Below the pieces are notes generated by a model. It had not been told where the DNA came from and ran no database searches. It saw nothing but the letters and a program-made list of their open reading frames with translations. Shown here one piece after another: positions 1-11,984 of a stretch of DNA of 64,000 nucleotides. The stretch's first letter is position 1, and every line of letters starts with the position of its first letter. Source of the DNA: CAWBAT01 sp046331665 (GTDB taxonomy: Bacteria; Acidobacteriota; Terriglobia; Versatilivoradales; Versatilivoraceae). The DNA lies in contig JAXLQK010000015.1 in NCBI GenBank assembly GCA_046331665.1, positions 62,001 through 126,000 of the forward strand, read 5' to 3'. The position numbers and the translations under genes are program-made.

Positions 1-2068
1 GGCCCAATTTCATTCCCATCGAGACTCCAACGCAGGCGGTCGCCTTCAGGCAGAGATTCAAAAAGATTTTTGCTGATCGGAAGGGATGTCTGGATCCAAG
101 GCGATAACCGTTCCTGACACCGGATATACGATCCTGAAGTTGGTGGCGCTGGAAGCCGTCTGGACCCTATTCGTTTCAGTTCCTTCAGGAACCATTCCGA
201 CGGCTTCGCCCCAGCTCGGCATATTCGACTGCACGGGAAACCACGCCCGCTGGGGAGATGGGTATGACTCGGCACACCTCGATGCAGCCAGCTCATGATT
301 TCAATCCAAGCCGGTGCCGCCCCTGTAATTCCGGTGACATTCCACATCGGATCCCCGGAAAAATTCCCGGCCCACACCCCCACGGTAAAATGGTCGGAAA
401 AATCCTACGCACCAGTTATCCCGCATATCTTTGCTGGTGCCGGTCTTCACCGCCGTCAATAACGGGTAGAAAGAGGACTTTCGAGATGAAACGTCTCGCT
501 CCGGCTTTCACGGTCAGACAAGACGTCGGCAATCAGAAATGCGGCATCCACAGTGAGGGCCCGCCGAGTTGGAGCCTCGGGTACTGCTTCAAAGGTCATC
601 TGCAGAGGACTCCACAGGCCCCCGTTAGCCAGGGTTCGGTAGGCGTTGACCAGCTCCCATAAGGTCACATCGGCAGCCCCTAAAGCAAGAGAGGAGCCGT
701 AAAAATCTGCCGTCTGAAGATCGTCGATTCCTAAATCTCTTAGCTTCTGAACGAATGCCTCGACGCCAACCAGGTTTAACACCTTCACCGCGGGAATGTT
801 TAACGAGGACGCCAGCGCCGTTCGCGCCGAAACAAGTCCACGGAATGTCCAGTCGTAATTTTCAGGGCGGTATAAGCCGTTGCTGGCAGGCACGTCCAGG
901 GGCGCATCGTCAATGAATGAGGCAGGAGTGAGAATCCGTTTTTCAAAAACCAAACCATAGAGAAAGGGCTTTAAGGTCGATCCAGCTTGACGTTTGGCCT
1001 GGACGCCGTCGACAAACCGGGCGCTCGAAAGGGGCCGATATTCCCATAAGCCAGGACCTCGCCGGTCCTGTTGTCCACACCAACAGAGCGGCCGCATCGT
1101 GAACGTTTTGCCCCTGCACGGTTAGAACATGCTGAAGGAGAGTCTCTACTGTAAATCGTTGCAGATCGCGGTCGAGGTACAGACCGTCTCGACGGTTTTC
1201 CCGTCATCAGCCGGTTTTGTGATCCAAAAAGCTTTTGAGACACATGGGGTGCCAAAGCAATTTCCGGTTCGATCTTGTAAGGTGCAGACATGATGTCCAG
1301 AGTCCGCCTGCGGACACCGGCCCCATCCAATGCCAGACTCATCGTTCCAATCAGCTCGACGGCACGCCGGGCCACTTCCTCCGGCGGGGCATTGGGAGCA
1401 CGAAGTAGTGCCGCCAGGATGACCGATTCTTCTTCATCGAGCCCGTGCGGCTGCTTGTTAAATAGGCCATGGGATGCCGAAGCGATCCCTTACGCTCACC
1501 ACGGAATGACACGAGATTCAGATAGGCTTCGAAGATTTCTGCCTTTGACCAACTTTGTTCCAATTTTCGGCTGCCTGCATTTGCTTCCACTTTTGTTCCA
1601 TCGACCGATGCACACCGCGGGGTTGAAGTTCGGGAATGAGCCTGGCAACCAGCTGCATGGAAATCGTGCTGGCGCCCCGCGAGTTGCGGGAGTGGAGACG
1701 AGAAAACAACGCGCCTCGCTCGCTTTCCAATCGACTCCGTGGTGGAGGTAAAACCTTTTGTCTTCGGCGCTGATCACTGCGCTTTGCAGGGCAGGGGAAA
1801 TTTCTCCCAGATTGACCCACTTGAGACGCCTGCCGCGGGGATCGATTCTAAATTCGTGCAGTATTTGATGGTGTCGGTCGAATAACACCGCCTCTGAAAT
1901 AGCATAGTTATCACGGACCTCCCTGAAGCTCGGAATATGAAAAGGGCTGGAACCCAAGACACGGTACAAATAGCCAATGCCCCAGATTGAAAACAGTATC
2001 AACAGCGAAGAGACCACCCAATGGACGAGCTTTCTTGTTAGTCTCTGACTTGTCTCCGAATTTCTCAT
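1..2068 (-). pseudogene. pbpC: Penicillin-binding protein 1C, frameshifted, 3' end off the window
   Basis: Bifunctional peptidoglycan glycosyltransferase/transpeptidase anchored in the inner membrane. Read in several frames, the strand gives an N-terminal membrane segment, the glycosyltransferase motifs EDKRFYLHHGVD (near 1760) and RGASTISMQLVARL, then the transpeptidase SxxK motif (GSTLKPF, near 969-980) and KTGTS (433-447). The remaining C-terminal part fits the PBP1C extension and continues past base 1. At least four frame changes occur between 970 and 1800, so no single open frame covers it. I chose the ATG at 2068 over a TTG at 2080. It lies downstream of an alpha-2-macroglobulin gene in the same orientation, as in the E. 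coli yfhM-pbpC pair. Identity is firm; whether it is truly broken or badly sequenced is not. Confidence 0.85.
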
Positions 2069-2080
2069 GAATAATCTCAA

Positions 2081-2377
2081 TCAATCAAAACGATCGCGGC
2101 AAATCCACGATAATTAGTCCGACCCCATGGCTACTCATATTCAAGCCCTCCGGGCTTGAATCCCGATTTCTTCAACTTCCTTCATGGTTTGATTCACATT
2201 TAAACCCTTCGGGGTTGGAAAATTGATCGTGCCCATACCATGGGTTGCGCGTCGGGACTGTCGTCCCGCCTCTCACCCATGGCTACCCATCTTCAAGCCC
2301 TGCGGGCTTGAGCCAAACTCTTCAACTTCTGGACGCTTCAAGGCGGAATCATCCGGCCGGTTTTTCCTGATAATCTT
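2081..2377. repeat. Intergenic palindromes between alpha-2-macroglobulin and pbpC
   Basis: No gene seen. The spacer holds short palindromes: tcaagccctccgggcttga near 2143, aacccttcggggtt near 2203, a segment starting ccatgggttgcgcgtcggga near 2238 and closing with cacccatggctacccat, and tcaagccctgcgggcttga near 2292. The order (palindrome, GGGTT...ACCC pair, palindrome) resembles the elements at 8323-8545 and 36905-37045. Confidence 0.6.
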
Positions 2378-5300
2378 CTAATTTCCTTCCTTTACCACCT
2401 TGACGGCGTCATTTGGCATTTCACCAAACATTTCCGGCGAATACATCGCCTCGACACGCGTTGGAGGGAGATGGAAGAGTCCAGGGTTATTCAGCCGGAA
2501 CGTATACTCGACCGTCCATTCTCCTTTGGGAACATATTCGTAGTAAGCCCGGAAAGCTTCGAAAGACCGTTCTTCAAAGGCGGGCCAAACCCATCCCTCC
2601 CGTACCTCGCCTTGGGTAGCCAATTGAGAATCACGCCCTAGGCCTGTTCCCAGAATGGACGCACCGCCAGGTATCGGATCGCTCACCACCACCCAAGTCA
2701 TGTCCGTCTGAGCTTCAATCTGCAACTTTACCCGCACGAGATCGCCTTGATGCCAGGAGCCCGGAGATTTTTGGTCGATCGGGGTAAGGGTCTTGGTGAT
2801 TTTGTAGCCGCTCGAGAAGGGGCTTTTCAAAGGGATGGCGGCCCGGCTTTGAATCGTCGTCCAGGGACTTCCCGTGTTGGCGGGGGTAATGGAGAGCGCA
2901 GCCCGTTGCGGCGGCCAGGGGAAATCAAATTGATTGCCACGGGGCGAAGCGCTCCAGTCTTGCGTCTCTGTCTTACCTGCAAGCATCACTGCATTGTTTC
3001 CTGTAAGCGGAGTGCTTTCGAAGGTTCTGCTGAATTTCTCCATGGCCAAAACACCCCAGGCATTGGCAACCGTGGTATCCCATCGACCCTGCTTCTGGCG
3101 TCCCAATGCACCCCGGGTAATCTTTGGCAGATCGGGCTTCCACGCTGGCAGGTCCAACGTGGATAAAACCAACCGGACCGCATTGCTGTCATTCGATACC
3201 ATCAGCCACCATAGGTAGTCCGAACGTTCGGTGGAAAAGCCCATGATGGTCCCCTGGAAATTCAGCCGAGACCGCAAGATCTGCTCCGCGGCCTTGAGTT
3301 TTTCCGCCTGGTCAGGAATTCCTGACAGTTTTTGGAGAATATTGAACCAATGAATCACCGCCGAGGTCGGCCAGAGGTTGGGTTCGATCGTAATGGAGGA
3401 GAGGAGTCGCGGCTCCCCTTGACCGAGCCGCGTGAGGGCTTCGACCGCAGCCAGCTTTCGGATGGACAAGTCCGCCGTGGGCAAGGCCGAATAACGTCTG
3501 ACGCGACCTTCGATGAACCCCTTGAGACCTTCGGCCATCCTGGATTGACTCTGCTCCGGAATCTTCCAGCCGGCCTCCTGAGCAATCGACAGCAAATAAG
3601 CGGTCAGGGCATCACTCCCGCTCAGGCAGGTTGGGAAATACTTGGCGAGCCCATCGGAATCGAGGAAGGACGGCAGGAGATCCATCACTTTTTTCCAGCG
3701 GGTTTCATCGCGTAACGCAATAGCACGCGAAGCTTCCTGTTCCAGGCAGATGTACGGGTAATTTCTCATATACTCGACGACGCCAGACATTCCCTCCACA
3801 AGCGTCGGACGAAAGAGAACTTGAATCCCTCCCCGCCCGGGTAGCGCGTCCTGAGGCCGTTCCACCTCAATACTCAACTTTTGGTCCACCTGCTGAAGGG
3901 TGGCTTGAAAGACTCGAACCGGCACCGCCGGAATCACTTTTTGCTGTACCGCCAGACGGTCATGAGCGCCTTCCTTGGCTTGGGCCTCCAGGGTGTAGTG
4001 AAGCATGTCCACACCAAGCGGTGCCGACACGTTCCATCCCACCGTTTGCGACTCTCCGGCACCTAGGGTGACGCTAAGGGGTGGAAGCAGATCTTTTAAC
4101 TCTTTGATTTGTGAAGAAAGCGCCACCTCTATTCCCCGGTCCGTGGTGTTGCGAAGGGTGAATTCCGAGCGGTATTGATCACCCTCCCGAACGACTGGAG
4201 CAATGCCTGAAAGCAGCATCAAATCCTGAGTCGATCGAATCGATGCTGACCCAGTTCCAAATCGTCCCACTCCGGAGTTCGCGATCGCCACAATGCGGAA
4301 CGAAGTTAAGGAGTCGTTCAAGGGGATTTCGACGGAAGCATCGCCATTGCCGTCCAAGGGTACGCGGCCTTTCCAGAGCAGCAAGGTGTCAAACAGTTCC
4401 CGGGTAATCTGCTTCCCTCCTCCTCCCCCGGTGGTCAAGGCCTTCAAACCAAAATGCCTTTTCCCGATCACCTGACTCTGAGCTGTGGAGGTCTGCACGC
4501 TATAGCTTCGCCGCCCCATCATGGCCGCCAGCAACTGCCAACTGCCATTCGGCATCAACTCCAACAGGCCTTCATCCACCGCCGCCACCGCAACTTCGCT
4601 CCCTGCCGGGGGCACGTTTCCTTCCGCCGTGCGCACGCTGATTCCGACGCGGGCTTTTTCCCGAATCTTGTAGACGCTTTTTTCCGGGGATACTTTTACT
4701 TTTAACTCGTGAGGACGCCACCCCACGGCGATCTCGGCAATCCCTAATTTGTAGGCCGGCCGGCCCAGGTCCACGGTGGCCGTCGGCTGCACATCACCGA
4801 CACGGCCTCGGACGAGCAGGACGGAGACGAAGATATTCGGGGAAAAACTATCCTTGACCGGAATCTCGAGCACCGGCGCCTTGCCGGAAAGCTCCTGGAC
4901 AATGGCTTCCCCTACCCCTTCACGTTCCATCGTAACCAGGGCCGTGGCCTCCGCAAATGGCATGCGCACTTGAAACCGCGCCGTATCGCCGACTTCGTAG
5001 CGCTTCTTTTCCGGAATCACATCGATCCGGTCATCATCGGAAGCTCGGAACCATTGCTGATTTTTCCCCGCCACCCAAACGCTTTGGTGCGCTGTCGTTT
5101 CAAGACCGGCAGGATCTTTGACTGAGGCCTGGAGAATGACATTCCCTGATACCGGCGAGACGGCTTCGCAGGTGAGCAACCCCTTGGCGTTGGTCTTACC
5201 CTGACACAGTTGTTGCAGCTTTTTTACTTCCTCGGAATGTTCATAGGCATAGAAGCCTCCCACCAATCGCTTGCGATGGGAGTAAGTCTTCTGCTCCAGC

Positions 5301-8061
5301 AGGTCCACGGCAACCAAGGCTTCCGGCACCGGGTTACCTTTCAAGTCGGTAACAGCCACTTGAAATTTGAGGGAGTCTTTCGAAAGGGCCCAGGAATCCG
5401 GCTTGATCCCAATGGCCCAATTAGCGGGCCATAACGGAGCGCGGGCGGATACCGTTTGCGTTTCTCCGTTGGGGTCACGAAACTCAAGCTCGCCCAGAAG
5501 TTCAAGCGGGCCATCCAGCTTCGGGAGATCGGCAATTTGAGTGCGAATCGAGCCAGCTTTGTCGAGCGTCAGACTCAGACTTTTTAATTCAAGCGGCTTT
5601 TTCTCGGCCGGCCCCTCCATTTCTTCACCGCCACGGAAGAGACCCTCCTTGACGGCTCCGTTCGAAAAAACAAAATCCTCAAATCCATCGAAGGGAGGAA
5701 CGTAGCGAGGCTCCAGTTGATGCCTGAATTTGATGGGAAGATTTCCCGCCCCTCCGCCCGAAAGGTAGCTGGCGCTCAGGTCCACGCGCACGGTAGAAGG
5801 CGAGACCAACGGCTCGGCAGGATAGACGATGCTTCCCTTCATCAGCGGAACCCGGTATTCCTCCACCCGGAATTCACCGCTGAACTCTTCGGCTCTGCCC
5901 TGCTTCTCGGGTCCCACCAGACTGACTTGATACTGGCCAAGTTTGGCCCCTTGGGGGATGGCCCAATTCGTTTCCGCAATCCCCTGAGCATCCCATTGGA
6001 GAGGAAACTCGTATTTTTGATCACTCCCCAGATGTTGGATCCTGAGAATCGTCGGACGCTTGTTTTCAGGCAGCAGCGCAAACCCCTCAAGGACTCGCTT
6101 GCGCAGGAGGTGCTTCATATGCACGGTTTCACCGGCTCGGAAAAGCGTGCGATCAAAAATGGTATGGGCAGCGAGCAGGCTCGGGTTGTAAGACATGGGG
6201 AGCTGAAACCGCCAGGACTCAATGCCTTCATTCCAACTGCTGTGCACAAAGGCCAGGTCATTCCCTAGGCGCGCGCTTACCAGCAGACCATTGTCGAGGG
6301 GGTGATAGGAACATCGCGCGATAGCATTTTGCCGAGGGAGAGATCCCACACGGGCGATGCCATTCCCATCCGTCGGGCCTGCCCAGAGTACGGTTCCCTG
6401 GCAATCCTGGATCTGGACACGAGCCTCCTTGACGGGCTTGGCTTTGTCCAGCGTTGTCACCCAGACCGAGGAAGATTCAGCTCCCCTTGGAAATGAACCG
6501 GGGACTGGTGACCAGTACGGTGGTCGGGACGTAAATCGGCCTTGGGCTCCAGCCCAAGTGTTTCCGAGCAACTCGCTCTTCACTTCCACTACGTAAAATC
6601 CGGGAGCGGGAAGGGAATTCCGATGACTTCGAAGGCTTTCGCCCCGCCCAACTTCGGCAGAGAAAAAGGCTTTGATTGTGCAGCGGCGGCCGTCCCCAGG
6701 ATGGACTGTTCGCGCTCCTCCCAGGTTCGGGACTGGATTTTATTCAGCCAATAGAGAATCTGAATGGGACGGTCCGTGAGGACTTTGCCGTCATTCCCCG
6801 CATTTCTTCGCTGAGATACTGATTCTTTTGGTTGATGTCAGAATGCTGGATGGTCTTTTTCCCTTCTTCGACCTCCAGGATCTGTCCCCCGATTTTCGGC
6901 TCCACATTCCTCACCGTCACAGGAAGCAGTGGTGTTACGTTGGCCTCCAAAATTCCAAAGGGCCCTGAGAATTTCACTAGCGGAGGATATTCATCGGTTC
7001 GAACCGAAAGCGGAAAGCGATTGGCGTTCTCCAGCTTTCTCCCGGCGATCATCCCGCAGATTGGAAGCCAGTTCGACCTGGAATTCGGTTCTCTCGAGGA
7101 AAGGTCCGCTGAACCGGACCGATTGCACATACTTCCCTTCTTCGTCGTCCTCCTCGTCGCGCTCCACTCGCCACTGCCGGTTGCCCGGTCCCTTCAGAAT
7201 CGTCTTGCGAGCTTCCGCCCACAGAATTGGCGCCGAAATCCCAACACCATGGGCAAAATCGGGATACAGCCGGCTTCCGGGCTTTTCTCGTGAACAACTG
7301 AAGGTTGCTTCGAATGGAGGACGTACTTGAAAAGGCAGAATCTGGTCCTGTTCGTTGCCAACCCCACTCTTCGGGGTGACTTCTTTTTCCCAAATCAAAC
7401 TGACCTTGGAGCTCTGGGGGAATCGCTGTTTGGACTAGATCAGGAGGGTAAATGGCGTAGGTGTGGCCAGAAGCGTCTCCCCAGAAATTGAGAATCCGCT
7501 CCCTCTCTGACCGGCAATGATCTTCACGCCAATTCGCTCACCGACATTCTCCACATTGAATGAAACGTGGGCCAGAATCGTGGCTTCGTCGGCATCTCCG
7601 TCGAGATTGAACAAAGATCTGGTCTTCATCAATCGATTGCGACCTGATGGAATCGACGATAGGATGGAAGGCCCTCCGGTGGAAAAAGTAAAGGTCGCCT
7701 GCCCACCCAAAGAGGTTTCCGGCCAGTGTCTTCAAGCCTGCGTTTAGTTGAAACTCACAACCCGAATTCCAGCCCCCAGGTTCCGATCGAAATCGTAAAA
7801 TCCAATTACTGGCGTCTGCCCATCGCGCGCTTCCCTTCTCCGGGCAACCCGGATCGTACTGAAAAAGGAGCCACCGTCTCGCGAGATCACCGATGAGCAC
7901 CATGGGCTCCGAGAAACGGGCTCGTACTTGACGAATGTTTTTGACCGTCCTTGAGGCGAGAATTCCTCAACGCGGGCGGGTTGTTGTCCATAGAGCACTT
8001 GGAGCGAAAATATTAAGAGAAGGAAAATCGAGAGGGCATTTATGCGGAATCTAATATTCAT
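2378..8061 (-). pseudogene. Alpha-2-macroglobulin family protein (YfhM type), 5' third frameshifted
   Basis: Bacterial alpha-2-macroglobulin, a periplasmic protease trap. The last 1403 codons (2378-6589) are one intact frame with macroglobulin domains, a Gly-rich stretch, and the thioester motif YICLEQ (Cys codon at 3746-3748), followed by the helical thioester domain and a C-terminal receptor-like domain. Upstream, 6590-8061 reads as the N-terminal part only if several frames are joined: a signal peptide starting MNIRFRINALSIFLLLIFSL at 8061, then an SEPMVLIGDLA-like segment near 7890, characteristic of the YfhM N-terminus. The total near 1,890 residues is normal for the long bacterial form. 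Its neighbour is pbpC; in E. coli the two are thought to act together when the envelope is breached. The frame changes are confined to the 5' 1.5 kb. Confidence 0.88.
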
Positions 8062-8118
8062 TTGCTGTTGCGCCTTCCAGAATGGGGAGTTCGCCCTGTT
8101 GGTGGTCAAGCTCCACAA

Positions 8119-8838
8119 TCTTCTTTCAAACAGTGGATTTCAATTCGGTCGGTTGGTGACTCTACTGAGAGAGAACTACTTTACAAAGTATCACAACTTT
8201 GTGTCTGTCCACATTTACAAGATCATGATTCGAGGATGACCTTCCGGGGAATGAGTAATAGCGACGCAGAGCCCCGCTTCGGCGGGCCACGAAATACAGA
8301 GGTTCTGATTGTTCCGAGAAAATCCCCGAAGGGGATCAATTTGAGTAGTTCCGGGTAGTGCTGGCGCACTACCCGGGGAATTCCGCGTGAATCGCACCGG
8401 ACCCTGAAGAGCTCGAACGTTTGTAGTGCGCACATTCAACCCCTTCAGGGTTGATTCACGAATATATTTGCTTCCGTGGGTTTCGCTCCGCGTTGCTGCG
8501 CTTAACCCACGGCTATTCATCTTTGTCCCCTTTGGGGACATGAAACGCCGAAGCCAATAAGAGGGGAAAAAGACAATCGGCAAAAAGCGTCAGATCTTTG
8601 CATTTTGTATTCTGGTGGGAGCCTTCTGGTACATCCTTTCCAGTTCTCGATCCTATTTAGTCGTTTGGAGCAAAGCTCGTTCGGGCGCACGCTATTCATA
8701 TGAGAGACATACGTTCTTGGCTGACGGTGCTAACCGAGATAAGCTGCCCACCCGAAGCGCTTTGGAAAGGCACAAGAGACCCCGCTTTTGATATGTTATA
8801 CTCTGCCGGCCTGAGAGGTAAGGTACGAGGAAAGAAAC
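8119..8838. repeat. Gene-free stretch with a composite palindromic element (8323-8545)
   Basis: No convincing gene. From 8323 there is an ordered set of palindromes: ccccgaagggg, the pair ccgggtagtgctggcgcacta / ctacccgggg (shared centre), tcaaccccttcagggttga near 8437, a ccgtgggtttcgc...ttaacccacggc arm pair near 8475-8513, and gtcccctttggggac near 8525. A closely similar series, with gagtag and a GGGTTGCGC pair in the same order, occurs at 36905-37045. The rest up to the M32 gene start has nothing I recognise. Confidence 0.6.
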
Positions 8839-10327
8839 ATGACGCAACTCGAACAACTGAAGAACAAGCTGTCGGAAATTTGTGATCTGAATAATGCGGC
8901 TTGTGTGTTGGGCTGGGATCAACAAACCTACATGCCGCACGGCGGCGGTTCCGCCAGGGCCGAGCAGTTGGCTACTTTGGGGCGGCTTTCCCACGAGAAG
9001 TTTGCCAACCCTGAAGTGGGGGCATTACTGGATGGTGCCTCGCGCGAATGTGAAGCTTCTGCCTATGAATCCGATGAGGCGAGTTTAATCCGGGTGACCC
9101 GAAGAGAGTATGAACGGGCCTGCAAGATTCCTTCCTCACTGGTGGCCGAGATTGCCAAGGCTTCGTCTCTCGGGATGGAGGTTTGGGTAGCCGCACGCCG
9201 GCAGTCCGATTTTGGGCTTTTCAAGGATGCGCTGGCTCAGATTTTTCGCTCCATCGCCAACTGGCTGCTGTCTGGGGTTTGAGGCCAGTATCTATGACCC
9301 CTGCTGGATCAATATGAACCCAAGCAAAGAACTGCCCAACTGAAACTCCTCTTTGGAGACCTGAAGCAAGTCCCTAGTTCCGTTAGTCCAAAAGTCACGG
9401 AGAAACTTCATGTCGTCGATGACTCGGTGTTGAAGGCCTATTATCGAAAAAGCTCAATGGGATTTCGGGATGGAGGCTTCCCAACATTAAGGTTTGATCT
9501 CGGTAAGAGTCGGCTCGACAAATCGGTCCATCCCTTCACGACTTCGTTCTCCATTCACGATGTGGATCGCCCCCGCATGGATGAGCGCTTTTTCCCCGCT
9601 GGCTTTTTCGGGGGGCACCCTGCATGAAGGCGGACATGCTTTGTATGAACAGGGCGTCGCTCCCAATCTTGAGCGGACCTTTCTGGCCGGGGGAGCGTCT
9701 CTCGGAGTTCATGAATCCCAATCCCGACTCTGGGAAAACCTGGTCGGGCGCAGCCGCCGCTTCTGGAGCTACTATTTTCCAAAATGCCAAGCCTATTTCC
9801 CGGGCTCCTTAGAGGAGTCGCTGGAACGCTTCTGCGAGCCCTCAATCGTGTTCAACCCTCTCTGATCCGCGTGGAAGCCGATGAGCTCACTTACAATCTG
9901 CATATTCTTCTCCGCTTTGAACTCGAGATCGACCTGCTGGAAGATCGATTGAAAATCGACGATCTTCCCGCGGCCTGGAACATGAAGATGAAAAATTATC
10001 TCGGACTGAATTTAAAGGACTCCGAGGGAGTGCTTGCAGGATGTACACTGGTCCAATGGTCTGATCAGGTATTTCCCTACCTACACTCTGGGAAACCTCA
10101 TCTCGGCTCAACTCTTTGAGAAGGCAGTTCGGGACGAACCGGGAATTCTGGCCGGGATTGAGAAAGGTGAGGACCAGCTATTGCTTCATTGGCTCCGGAC
10201 TCACATTCACGTGCACGGACGAAAATTCACTTCGGACGAGTTACTCCGGCAGGCGACCGGAGAAGCCCTGAACCCCCAGTCATTGTGCAAGTACCTGCAA
10301 GACAAGTTCTCGAGTTACGGGATATAA
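8839..10327 (+). pseudogene. M32 carboxypeptidase Taq family metallopeptidase, frameshifted
   Basis: Zinc carboxypeptidase that removes C-terminal residues in the cytoplasm. The first frame (8839-9282) gives the typical M32 start, including LGWDQQTYMPHGG. Later frames give the zinc-binding active site HEGGHALYEQG (codons 9623-9655), the conserved HESQSRLWEN motif just after it, and the C-terminal part ending with LSSYGI-like residues at 10327. Joined together, the pieces give about 495 residues, the usual family length. Frame changes occur near 9260-9430, 9580, 9850 and 10030. The start is supported by a purine-rich ribosome-binding site (gaggaaag). The stop overlaps the next start by one base (TAATG). 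Confidence 0.85.
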
Positions 10328-10733
10328 TGGTTTTGATCCGGGACGAATCGCGAGACAACGATTCCCAGCAACCCCGGTTGATTCTGGGCAACCAACGATG
10401 CCATTTTCGAGAAATAGCGGAAGAAAAGTCGAAGGCCATGGCGAGGGAGAGTTTTCAAATCTGTCCGGGAAAGGCAAACCCCTGGACCTGGAAAGCTATT
10501 TCTCCGCACCTGAAGATTTGCGCCTTGGGCATTCGCTCTTGAAAAACGCGGGCTTTGTCCCGGAAGAGATTCAGCTTCTCAAGGACATTCGCCAACTTGA
10601 GAATCAGTATAGGAGCACAACTCACGAGACGGAAAGAACTCGAATACATGGAGAGCTTGAACAAAGAAATTATCCGCTCGATATCTCCTCGCTGAACGTC
10701 ACCTGCGGAGGAGCTGTCGGACCCTGGAAATAA
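10327..10733 (+). pseudogene. DUF1992 (DnaJ-C28 conserved domain) protein, one frameshift
   Basis: The core GEFSNLSGKGKPLDLESYF followed by LKNAGFVPEEIQLLKDIRQL is the signature of DUF1992, a small domain also found in the DNAJC28 family; bacterial members are about 100-160 residues and their function is unknown. The preceding REIAEEKSKAMA is the usual lead-in helix but lies in another frame, so one base is lost or gained near 10440. The start ATG overlaps the M32 stop (TAATG at 10325-10329), suggesting translational coupling. The C-terminus after about 10660 is not family-typical and may also be shifted. Confidence 0.7.
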
Positions 10734-11049
10734 CCACCCTGGGACCCCACCTCAGGCATCGCATTCCTCTTCCTTCTCGAAGTTCCTGGCAGTAGTAAAG
10801 TTCGCGATCGTTCGTTGTAGCCGGGATCGTTGATCCCGGCGCCAGCTTCAGTGGGCCAGCTAGAGCACGGACATACAAGTTAGTCCTAGGCACCCGTGCC
10901 TTCCCAAATGTCTGGCAACGCCGACACGGGTAGCGGATAGGATTGGGATAATGATGCAAGCGCCCACACTTTGGTTTTATTGAACGGATCAGGAAACGTG
11001 GGGTTGATTGTCGGAAGGGTAGCGGCGTCCGGCGTGTTCGGCTTCTTCG
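10734..11049. other. Gene-free stretch with one palindrome
   Basis: No gene supported. It carries the palindrome tagccgggatcgttgatcccgg near 10818, matching the tagccggggccgttggtccc type at 36541 and accgggaccattggtcccgg at 58012. Nothing else recognised. Confidence 0.5.
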
Positions 11050-11505
11050 TTATATTTTCAATAGCAAACCGGGTTCACGCACCATCAAGACGCAACCGGA
11101 GACAAGCCCGCTAACGGCGAAGATCCCGATGCCAAGTCCCACAATGGCCGCGGCATGAAGGCAAATTGCTGACCGTAAAAGGCGGGCCGATCTATGACCG
11201 AGATCAAGGCAGCAGCTGCAAAGGATCCCAGCGAGAGCATATAAGATCCGCAATGCCTTCAGGAGCAAATGGGCTCTGACCTGAGACGTTTGAGCTGACG
11301 ATCCCACGGCTGCCAGGTCTGGATCCCCAATTCCAACGCCGCAATTTGATCCGCCACCCACTTTCGAGTCCGATCCACCACGCGGGCAATGCGGTTGCTC
11401 GTTCCCAGACACAACACAAAGCCGCATTGGTCAGTACGGCTGGAGCCACGACGGCGGTAAGGACCGCAAAGGATTGTCACTCATAGGATTCATGGCGCTG
11501 TCCAT
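11050..11505 (-). pseudogene. DUF2721 family membrane protein, frameshifted
   Basis: Small integral membrane protein of unknown function. Joining frames from the ATG at 11505 gives NPFAVLTAVVAPAVLTNAAL (first hydrophobic segment) and SNRIARVVDRTRKW, the hallmark of DUF2721, then a helical linker and two further hydrophobic segments (near 11210 and 11110). The total of about 150 residues is normal for the family. The frame changes near 11400 and 11200. It stands alone between repeat-containing spacers and points away from the sigma-factor operon. Confidence 0.65.
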
Positions 11506-11684
11506 CTTAAACCAACTCAAAAGCAGTTACAGCCTTTTTGTAATATTGATCGCTCCCTTTTCCCAACGGAAGCATCTTCCCCTTCCCTTCACATCAAGAA
11601 TGTTGAAAGTATTTCCTTTTTCTCATTGTTCCAAATGAGGGAGGACTCAGTGTAGGAATGTTGATCAGCGCCGGTGTAGCCTGG

Positions 11685-11834
11685 AGGTTGCTGAAAAACT
11701 CATTGTAATTGATGTTATCAGCAGCGCTCTATGAGCGTCGGTGTGACGTGATAGAAGGAACCACTCAGGATCCGGCGGCCACAGACCGCCGCTACAGTCC
11801 CAGAGGTGAGCTCTACCGAGTTTTTCAGCAACCT
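11685..11834. mobile_element. 150-bp MITE-like element with perfect 17-bp terminal inverted repeats
   Basis: The ends aggttgctgaaaaactc (11685-11701) and gagtttttcagcaacct (11818-11834) are exact reverse complements. Inside are the hairpin gcgctctatgagcg and the arm ggcggccacagaccgccgc. No coding capacity. Related copies lie at 19701-19832 and 34583-34719, with a half copy at 17428-17520. The layout fits a non-autonomous transposon relic; no transposase that could move it is in the window. Confidence 0.75.
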
Positions 11835-11984
11835 GCCAGCTGACTCTTCTTCTCCCGGAGAATGTGTTCTGAGGCACCAGCGCCAGGCTTGACGACGATG
11901 CGAGTTTGAGGGCGCACTGGAAAATGCTGGTCCTGCCCCTGTCCAAACCCGCTTTGTTGCGAGTTCCTTGCGTTTCGAAAAGGC

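Noticed and set aside
5717..6268. Open frame of 183 codons on the plus strand
   Set aside because: Antisense shadow of the intact alpha-2-macroglobulin frame.
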